This document shows positions 1 through 5,476 of a stretch of DNA of 6,258 nt, one piece after another. The notes under the pieces were generated by a model that was not told the origin of the DNA, made no database searches, and worked only from the letters and a program-made list of their open reading frames with translations. Within the stretch, counting starts at the first letter, position 1. Each line of letters opens with the position of its first letter. Position numbers and translations under genes: made by a program. The DNA is taken from the NCBI GenBank assembly GCA_903853285.1, contig CAINTF010000002.1, positions 1-6,258 on the forward strand, given 5' to 3'. Origin of the DNA: an uncultured Acidimicrobium sp. Lineage in GTDB: Bacteria > Actinomycetota > Acidimicrobiia > Acidimicrobiales > Ilumatobacteraceae.

Positions 1-291
1 GGTGGAATTGCTCAAGGCCTCGGACTTGCCGTCATGGAAGAAATCATCATGGACAACGGCCGAGTGAAAAATCCAAGCTTCACCGATTACTTGTTGCCTA
101 CTGCCCTGGATGCTCCACGCGTAGTCGCTGTCATGATTGAAGAACCAGAACCACAAGCGCCACTCGGCGCCAAGGGTATTGGCGAACCACCATGTATTTC
201 AGTGACACCTGCGATCGTGGCCGCTATTAGAGCGGCAACCGGAAAGGCACTTTTGCGAGTACCAGTAAGGCCACAAGATATCTGCTTGTGA
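1..291 (+). CDS. Molybdenum hydroxylase large subunit, C-terminal end (xanthine dehydrogenase/CoxL superfamily), 5' partial
   Basis: The frame is open from the first base and gives the last 96 residues of a molybdopterin-binding subunit; full-length members are usually about 750-800 residues, so most of the gene lies off the left edge. Visible family marks are GGIAQGLG at residues 1-8, where the Gln fits the conserved residue contacting the molybdopterin cofactor, and GAKGIGEPP at residues 56-64, whose Glu62 matches the catalytic glutamate of xanthine oxidase and CO dehydrogenase. NPSFTDYLLPT and the closing PVRP block are also typical. These enzymes hydroxylate purines, aldehydes or N-heterocycles, or oxidise CO, together with FAD and 2Fe-2S subunits. 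The active-site loop that separates CoxL from the other groups is outside the window, so the substrate is not determined. The internal ATG at base 34 is not the start. The convergent helicase gene ends one base away. Confidence 0.93.
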   Translation, partial: GGIAQGLGLAVMEEIIMDNGRVKNPSFTDYLLPTALDAPRVVAVMIEEPEPQAPLGAKGIGEPPCISVTPAIVAAIRAATGKALLRVPVRPQDICL

Positions 292-292
292 T

Positions 293-1492
293 CTATTCGG
301 GTTGAGGCCCTGCACCGATCAGCGCAAGCGTTTGAACCGTACCGATAGAGCCTGGTCTTGGTGATTGCGCCGGCATCGAAGTGTCGACAAACTGTGGATC
401 AACGAAGACAACATCGAATGGCATATTCTTCGTCAATTGAGTAGTTGATCTGCGGATCGACTTATCGACAAACGAGATGACAACACCCTTCTCGCCTGCT
501 CGACCTGTACGACCAGAGCGGTGAATGTAGTCCTTCGGATCTTCAGGCAAGTCAAAGTGAACCACGACAGGCACTGCGTCAATGTGAATACCACGGGCTG
601 CAACATCGGTAGCAACCATCACCGTTGCTTTGCCACGTCGGAACTGCTCGAGAGCTCGTTCGCGTTGCGCCTGGCTTCTATTGCCGTGAATCACACAAGT
701 TTCAACACCCAGTGATTCAAGGTTGCCCGCCAAACGGTCTGATCCGTGCTTGGTGCGACAGAAAACAATCGCACGCTCGTAATGATTGGCAATTTCTGCA
801 ACCATCCGAGTGCGCTCATCGCGATTGACGTTCCAAAACAAGTGCTCTATTTCGCCACCATTTTCGGCTGCTGCCACTTGATGCTTTTTAGGATCGCGCT
901 GAAATTCGCGAATCAAGTTGTCAACATCGCCATCTAAAGTTGCGGAGAACAACAATGTCTGACGGCCGCCAGGGATGGTACGCATGATGCGCTTCACTGC
1001 TGGCATGAAACCCATGTCGGCCATACGGTCAGCTTCATCGATGACGACTAATGCAACAGCACCCAAATCGAGATCGCGACGTTTCATTAAGTCTTCAAGA
1101 CGACCTGGGGTCGCGACGACAATGCTTGCAGCACGAGCAGCTTTTACTTGTGGGCCATAACCTGCGCCACCGTAAACAGCGGCCACTGTGATGCCGCCAC
1201 CCGCACACAACATTGCAACTTCCTTTGCAACCTGAGCGGCAAGCTCACGGGTTGGCACGAGTACCAAACCATGAGGACGGCCCGGCTTTGCCTTAACAAC
1301 TTTGACAGCCAAAGCAATACCAAAGGCGAGGGTCTTACCCGAACCTGTTGGTGCTTTGCCGCAAATGTCAAGACCCATCAATGATTCCGGGATTGTTGCT
1401 GCCTGAACCGGAAACGGCTCTGCAATTCCTCGCTTCAAAAGTCCAGTGACGATTCTCTCGGGTACGCCGAGCGCGGTCCAACTCTTAGTCAT
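293..1492 (-). CDS. DEAD-box ATP-dependent RNA helicase
   Basis: This 399-residue protein carries the complete DEAD-box core. In order: a Q motif (Trp5 in the usual Phe place, then G22 to Q30), motif I APTGSGKT (47-54), Ia PTRELAAQ (80-87), the GG turn (108-109), Ib TPGRL (128-132), motif II DEAD (152-155), motif III SAT (183-185), motif IV around IVFCRT (242-247), motif V ATDVAARG (294-301) and motif VI HRSGRTGR (324-331). It should use ATP to unwind short RNA duplexes or remodel ribonucleoproteins in the cytoplasm, for example in ribosome assembly or mRNA decay. It ends about 65 residues after motif VI, and this tail lacks the long basic or RGG-rich extension of many bacterial DeaD/RhlE proteins, so I give no gene symbol. 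The ATG start is fixed by a strong ribosome binding site and the nearby Q motif. The gene follows the oxidase gene by 47 bp on the same strand. Confidence 0.96.
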   Translation of the reverse strand: MTKSWTALGVPERIVTGLLKRGIAEPFPVQAATIPESLMGLDICGKAPTGSGKTLAFGIALAVKVVKAKPGRPHGLVLVPTRELAAQVAKEVAMLCAGGGITVAAVYGGAGYGPQVKAARAASIVVATPGRLEDLMKRRDLDLGAVALVVIDEADRMADMGFMPAVKRIMRTIPGGRQTLLFSATLDGDVDNLIREFQRDPKKHQVAAAENGGEIEHLFWNVNRDERTRMVAEIANHYERAIVFCRTKHGSDRLAGNLESLGVETCVIHGNRSQAQRERALEQFRRGKATVMVATDVAARGIHIDAVPVVVHFDLPEDPKDYIHRSGRTGRAGEKGVVISFVDKSIRRSTTQLTKNMPFDVVFVDPQFVDTSMPAQSPRPGSIGTVQTLALIGAGPQPE

Positions 1493-1498
1493 GAAATT

Positions 1499-1504
1499 CT
1501 CCTC
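1499..1504 (-). promoter_or_regulatory. Ribosome binding site of the DEAD-box helicase gene
   Basis: On the minus strand this reads GAGGAG, with 6 nt (AATTTC) before the ATG at 1492. It is the clearest Shine-Dalgarno sequence in the window and supports the chosen helicase start. Confidence 0.75.
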
Positions 1505-1539
1505 AATTACCTAGGGGGTTTATCTACGGTTGAGGCGAA

Positions 1540-2829
1540 CTAGCGACCCAACACACGACGCAAATAGTCGTTTGTGAACACACCCTCGGGATCGAGACGG
1601 TTCCGAACTTCGATATAACGCTTCCATTCAGGATACAGGGGCTCGAGCGAGTCTGCTGTCTTGAAGTGAATCTTTCCCCAGTGAGGACGACCCTCGTAAT
1701 CACTCATGATCGCTTCAACTTCACGGAAATACGGCTCGTATTTCATGCCTTTAAACACGTGTACCGCAATGTACGCATTCTCTCTGCCACTACCAGTTGA
1801 AAGCGGAATATCGTCCCCTGCTGTAAACCTCACCTCAACGGGAAAATTCAATAAGAAGCCACAATCATCCACCATTCGACGCACACGATTAAGTGCCTCT
1901 ACAACTGAATCGCGTCGGATCGAATATTCCATTTCATAAAAGCGCACGAGGCGCTTGCTAGCAAAAATTCGATGACTTGCGTTGACATACTCCGTTCTCC
2001 CCGAGCTTGGCAAAGCCTTTGACAACCGGGGAATGAGAAACGGCATCAGTCGACCGACATAACAGAGCGCACCAAATGCGATATTTTCCAAAAGCATTTT
2101 GTTCACCCAGGTTCTAAAACGGGCTGGTGGATCCGCGGCTTTGTCAGTCACATTGTTTCGCTTCGTGAGAGCCCACCCAGTATGTGGTATCCAGTAAAAC
2201 TCAAAGAAATCATTAGTACTCACGTGTTCATCCAAATTTGCGAGCAAGGTATCTACGCGCATTGGTTCTTCGATCGCATGTAATCGAAAAGCCGGCACAA
2301 CACGCAACGTGATTGTGCTCAAAATACCCAAGGCGCCAAGACCAACACGACCACAATGAAATATCTCGGCATTCTCGTTAGCCGAACATTGCAATACCTC
2401 GCCACTCGCAACAACAAGTCGAAAGGAAGTAATTTGCGCAGCAAGCCCGGTTCGTAGAGCGCCTGTGCCATGTGTAGAGGTTGACAGAGCTCCAGAGATC
2501 GTTTGATATGTAACATCGCCAAGGTTTGGCATGGCGAATCCTGCATCTGCGAGATAATCGTTCAGATCACTAATCACAATCCCCGACTCAACCGTCACCT
2601 CTAAGCGGTTGGCGTCGAGTCCCAAGACCTTGTTGTAGCGAGTCAATTCGACCAGATGGTCAGGTGCTACTGCAATTGCTGTGAAACTGTGTCCTGAACC
2701 AACTACCTTTACGCGCTGTTGCAATGCGGTTGCATAACCAACAACTGCGACAATGTCCGACTCACATTGCGGGCGATGAACTTTGAGAGGCCGAGCGGTT
2801 TGGTTGCCTGCCCAATTCTTCCAAATCAC
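1540..2829 (-). CDS. FAD-linked sugar-lactone/alditol oxidase (D-arabinono-/L-gulono-1,4-lactone oxidase family)
   Basis: This 429-residue flavoprotein belongs to the vanillyl-alcohol-oxidase fold group. The N-terminal FAD domain includes WAGNQ (6-10), GSGHSF (44-49) and STSTHGTG (116-123). His47 is the expected residue for covalent FAD attachment in this family. The C-terminal substrate domain has a Glu332-Val-Arg334 pair followed by DD..LS, and HWGK at 383-386; from memory, these correspond to substrate-binding and catalytic Glu, Arg and Lys residues of alditol oxidase. FTNDYLRRVLG is the usual closing motif. Length and motifs resemble the mycobacterial L-gulono-1,4-lactone dehydrogenase (about 428 residues). 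The enzyme should oxidise an aldonolactone or a polyol, passing electrons to O2 or a carrier; the sequence does not say which. The start is GTG: its GTGA overlaps the TGA of the upstream MFS gene, and WxxWAGNQ begins at once as in homologues. No signal peptide is seen, so it is probably cytoplasmic. Confidence 0.92.
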   Translation of the reverse strand: MIWKNWAGNQTARPLKVHRPQCESDIVAVVGYATALQQRVKVVGSGHSFTAIAVAPDHLVELTRYNKVLGLDANRLEVTVESGIVISDLNDYLADAGFAMPNLGDVTYQTISGALSTSTHGTGALRTGLAAQITSFRLVVASGEVLQCSANENAEIFHCGRVGLGALGILSTITLRVVPAFRLHAIEEPMRVDTLLANLDEHVSTNDFFEFYWIPHTGWALTKRNNVTDKAADPPARFRTWVNKMLLENIAFGALCYVGRLMPFLIPRLSKALPSSGRTEYVNASHRIFASKRLVRFYEMEYSIRRDSVVEALNRVRRMVDDCGFLLNFPVEVRFTAGDDIPLSTGSGRENAYIAVHVFKGMKYEPYFREVEAIMSDYEGRPHWGKIHFKTADSLEPLYPEWKRYIEVRNRLDPEGVFTNDYLRRVLGR

Positions 2830-4043
2830 GCTGCACCAACTCTCTCACTCGCCTTGCTTGATTTTCTCCACATCACTATCACCAACAATAAGCCTGCGAG
2901 CAACGTTCCAATATTAGACAAGACGTGATAACCAACAGCCTTGCGGATGAATCCACTCGAAAAACCTGCAAGGCCGCCACAAAAACTCATTGTCAAATCT
3001 GCGGCTCCTTGTACACGCACTCGAATTTGTTGATCAATTGAATCAACAAGCAGGCTTGAACCTCCGATTAAACCGAAACTCCAGCCAACTCCAAGCATCC
3101 ATAGTGCTGGAAACAGCAACACAGGTGCGTCACCCGCAAGCGACGAAAGCAAAGTTGCACCCATTAACACCACTGCCCCGACTTGAATGGTCGCCAATCG
3201 ACCATGTCGATCAGCAAACCTTCCGACAAGCGGACTGAACGCGTACATACCTGCAATATGGAGTGAAATAATATAGGCGCTCACTGTTTCGTGTCCGTGA
3301 AGCTTGAGATGTACTGGGGTCATGGTCATCACCGCAACCATTGCCATTTGTGATATCACCATCGCTATAACTGCTGTCTTCGCATCACTTGAATTCCGAA
3401 TCGCTGTAACTGCATCAGAAAAAAGCCTTGTCGGTGCTCCTACTTCTGCCTGACGATTTAGTCTTCCTGCGACTTCAAGCGGATCTGGTCGTAGACGAAG
3501 TGTCGTGTTGATCAGCGACGTAAGAAAGAAGATTCCTGCAAAAATCCATGGACCTGTGTATTGGCCCCAACCGAACCAATCCATGCCTGCTTGTTCTGCA
3601 GGCTTAATCAACAGAGGACCGAATACTGCGCCAAATGTTGAAGCAAACAAAATACGACTCATCGCTCGACCACGCTCATCTGTGGTTGCCAAATCGGCAG
3701 CGGCGTAACGGGACAACAAATTAGATGCTTGGCCGTTACCAAACACAAACAATCCGACTAAAAAGATCCAAAGAGTCTTCGTCTCGGCTCCGTATCCTGC
3801 AACAAAGCCTCCGAAGATTGCAAGCAAGTAACCAGCCTGAAGTCCATTACGCCTGCCACGAACATTCATGAGCCGCGCAAGCATCTGCGACATGAAAGCA
3901 GTACCCATGGTTACTGTTGCCGAAGCAACACCTCCCCACGCTGTGGTCTGGCCAAGGATGTCCTGGATGACGAAGGCACCAACAGTGACTGCGGCGGCAA
4001 GAGCAGCCGATCCGGCAATTTGACTCACTACCAAGACGCGCAA
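2826..4043 (-). CDS. Major facilitator superfamily (MFS) transporter
   Basis: This is a 405-residue membrane protein with about twelve hydrophobic segments, near residues 3-27, 36-57, 70-85, 91-108, 128-147, 164-181, 222-241, 253-269, 285-303, 307-330, 347-365 and 373-391. Two loops carry the MFS motif A: a degenerate form in NVRGRRNG (60-67) and a clear GRFADRHGR (274-282) in the second half. A cytoplasmic linker (about 183-220) joins the halves, and GMDWFGWGQYTGPW (153-166) should be a loop facing outward. The family moves small solutes using an ion gradient; direction and substrate cannot be read here. The following oxidase gene overlaps by 4 bp, so the two are probably made together. The start is uncertain: TTG at 4043 is the only standard start before the first membrane segment, yet the frame stays open to 4094 and the residues just upstream (AVIQKRT) read like real protein. 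No clear promoter was found in the gap behind it. Confidence 0.9.
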   Translation of the reverse strand: MRVLVVSQIAGSAALAAAVTVGAFVIQDILGQTTAWGGVASATVTMGTAFMSQMLARLMNVRGRRNGLQAGYLLAIFGGFVAGYGAETKTLWIFLVGLFVFGNGQASNLLSRYAAADLATTDERGRAMSRILFASTFGAVFGPLLIKPAEQAGMDWFGWGQYTGPWIFAGIFFLTSLINTTLRLRPDPLEVAGRLNRQAEVGAPTRLFSDAVTAIRNSSDAKTAVIAMVISQMAMVAVMTMTPVHLKLHGHETVSAYIISLHIAGMYAFSPLVGRFADRHGRLATIQVGAVVLMGATLLSSLAGDAPVLLFPALWMLGVGWSFGLIGGSSLLVDSIDQQIRVRVQGAADLTMSFCGGLAGFSSGFIRKAVGYHVLSNIGTLLAGLLLVIVMWRKSSKASERVGAA

Positions 4044-4142
4044 TGTTCGCTTCTGAATAACGGCGATCTCGCTAGGTGTGTAGTGCGTAATTATTCAACA
4101 ATCGTAGGTGATAGTGCTCCTATGACTGTGACCAAACTCTTG

Positions 4143-4225
4143 TGTCGAAGAGGGGACTTGAACCCCTACGCCCTTTCGAGCGCCAGCCCCTCAAGCTGGT
4201 GCGTCTGCCATTTCGCCACTCCGAC
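4143..4225 (-). tRNA. tRNA-Leu, anticodon GAG
   Basis: On the minus strand an 83-nt cloverleaf can be folded by hand. The acceptor stem GTCGGAG/CTTCGAC has one G-U pair, followed by discriminator A as expected for leucine. The D arm has GCG/CGC. The anticodon arm CCAGC/GCTGG encloses loop TTGAGGG, giving anticodon GAG, which reads CUC and CUU. A long class II variable arm CGCTC-GAAA-GGGCG follows, then the T arm AGGGG/CCCCT with loop TTCAAGT. The 3' CCA is not encoded: after the discriminator the DNA reads CAAG, so CCA must be added by nucleotidyltransferase. It lies 23 bp downstream of secG on the same strand, with no terminator or promoter visible between them. Confidence 0.96.
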
Positions 4226-4248
4226 GTGGTAACTCTGTTTCAATATTT

Positions 4249-4485
4249 CTATGCGAGAAGCAAACCCAATCCCACAACCGTAAAAATCCACACAAGTGCG
4301 AAAACTGTGGTGATTCGGTTGAGGTTTTTCTCTGCTGCTGCACTACCCAAAGCAGCAGAACCACCGCCACCGAACATGTCACTGAGACCGCCACCACGAC
4401 CGCTGTGGAGCAAAACTCCTGCGATCATGGCAAACATGGAAATCACGTTGACAACAATGGTGATGACTTTGATGAACTCTCTCAC
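4249..4485 (-). CDS. secG: Preprotein translocase subunit SecG
   Basis: This 78-residue protein has the normal SecG length and plan: a first membrane segment (about 5-26), a glycine-rich loop, and a second membrane segment (about 59-77). The loop reads HSGRGGGLSDMFGGGGS (27-43), the family hallmark, followed by AEKNLNRIT before the second segment, also conserved. SecG is the small accessory subunit of the SecYEG channel in the plasma membrane and helps SecA-driven export. The start is GTG, with an in-frame TAG two codons upstream, so no longer form is possible; the next ATG (residue 17) would cut into the first membrane segment. In many actinobacteria secG follows tpiA, but here the gene upstream is an OppF-type ATPase 19 bp away. 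Confidence 0.95.
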   Translation of the reverse strand: MREFIKVITIVVNVISMFAMIAGVLLHSGRGGGLSDMFGGGGSAALGSAAAEKNLNRITTVFALVWIFTVVGLGLLLA

Positions 4486-4493
4486 GACCTAAA

Positions 4494-4497
4494 TCCT
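4494..4497 (-). promoter_or_regulatory. Ribosome binding site of secG
   Basis: On the minus strand this is AGGA within GGTAGGA, 8 nt before the GTG at 4485. It supports the GTG start of secG. It sits inside the 19-bp gap to the upstream ATPase gene, leaving no room there for a separate promoter. Confidence 0.55.
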
Positions 4498-4504
4498 ACC
4501 GTTG

Positions 4505-5476
4505 CTACTCTGGAAAATGGCAGGCCGAAATTTGACCAGTTGGGCGCACGACCAATTGCGGCTCGGTAGACGCGCACAATTCAGTGGCCTTCCAACAGCG
4601 CGTTCTGAAACGACATCCAGTTGGTGGATTGACAGGTGACGGCACATCTCCCTGCAACATGATTCGTGAACGCGACCGCTCGGTCGTTGGATTTGGGACC
4701 GGCACGGCTGAAAGTAGAGCCTTTGTATACGGATGCGTCGGATGATCGTAAATAGATTTCTTATCACCTATCTCGACAATTTTTCCGAGATACATAACCG
4801 CAACCCGATCAGCAATATGTCGAACAACAGATAAATCATGCGCGATAAACACATACGACATGCCGAGACGTTCTTGCAAGTCACCGAATAGGTTCACGAC
4901 TCCAGCCTGGATACTCACGTCAAGTGCGGACACTGGCTCGTCAAGCACAATTAATGCTGGGTCGAGCGCCAGTGCTCTTGCAATACCAACCCGTTGCCTC
5001 TGGCCTCCCGAAAATTCATGAGGGAAACGCTTAGCGTGATCCGCCGCCAAACCAACCAGTTCGAGCAAGTGAGCAACCTTCTCATTATGGTCGCCATCGA
5101 CTCCCTGCACCACCAGTGGCTCGGCTATCGACGAACCAACAGTCATTTTGGGATCGAGCGATGCAAACGGATCTTGAAAAACGATCTGCATCTTGCGACG
5201 AATTTGTCGCATCTCTTCAAAACTTAAGCCAGCCAAATTCTTACCTTCAAATGAAATGGTGCCAGACGTGATATCGAGCAACTGCAAAACACAACGACCA
5301 ACCGTTGTCTTACCGGAGCCTGACTCACCAACGATTCCCAAAGTTTGCCCACGATCCACAGAGAAGGACACGTCGGAAACAGCCTGGACAATTCTCTTCG
5401 TCTTACGAATACCGCTATTAGCGCGTAGCTCAAAATTCTTAACGAGGTTTTCAACTTTCAGAATTGGCTGGTTCAT
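4505..5476 (-). CDS. Oligopeptide/dipeptide ABC transporter ATP-binding protein, OppF/DppF type
   Basis: This 323-residue ATPase is complete and of usual length. Walker A is GESGSGKT (50-57), the Q-loop is Gln101 in VFQDPFASLDP, the signature is FSGGQRQR (155-162), Walker B is LIVLDE (175-180) with catalytic Glu180, and the H-loop His is 213. The C-terminal oligo_HPY extension holds HPTHPYT (245-251) and four cysteines at 288, 294, 301 and 319 (CX5C-X6-C-X17-C), the pattern that binds a 4Fe-4S cluster in characterised OppD/DppD proteins. It should pair with the OppD-type ATPase upstream to drive import of peptides or related solutes such as nickel or glycosides; the substrate is set by a binding protein outside the window. 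The ATG lies in an ATGA overlap with the upstream stop codon, preceded by GGTGGGG. The position as second ATPase and the long N-terminal insert after the first beta strand favour OppF over OppD. Confidence 0.94.
   Translation of the reverse strand: MNQPILKVENLVKNFELRANSGIRKTKRIVQAVSDVSFSVDRGQTLGIVGESGSGKTTVGRCVLQLLDITSGTISFEGKNLAGLSFEEMRQIRRKMQIVFQDPFASLDPKMTVGSSIAEPLVVQGVDGDHNEKVAHLLELVGLAADHAKRFPHEFSGGQRQRVGIARALALDPALIVLDEPVSALDVSIQAGVVNLFGDLQERLGMSYVFIAHDLSVVRHIADRVAVMYLGKIVEIGDKKSIYDHPTHPYTKALLSAVPVPNPTTERSRSRIMLQGDVPSPVNPPTGCRFRTRCWKATELCASTEPQLVVRPTGQISACHFPE

Noticed and set aside
34..291. The ATG at base 34 as the start of a small separate gene
   Set aside because: The same frame is open from base 1 and encodes the conserved GGIAQGLG motif before this ATG, so the ATG is internal to a truncated gene.
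521..1384. Several overlapping short open frames on both strands
   Set aside because: All fall inside the DEAD-box helicase gene, in other frames, and show no family motifs.
1521..1551. Possible promoter for the helicase gene on the minus strand: TAGATA (1521-1526) with TTGGGT (1546-1551) upstream
   Set aside because: The 19-bp spacer is long and the -35 match poor; it may be real, but the sequence does not support a call.
4044..4142. Search for a promoter or intrinsic terminator in the 99-bp gap between tRNA-Leu and the transporter gene
   Set aside because: TACGAT and CACTAT resemble -10 boxes, but neither has a -35 box at good spacing, and no hairpin with a T tract is present.
4142..4492. 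A 116-codon open frame on the + strand
   Set aside because: It is antisense to both tRNA-Leu and secG, which are secure, and its translation has no recognisable domain.
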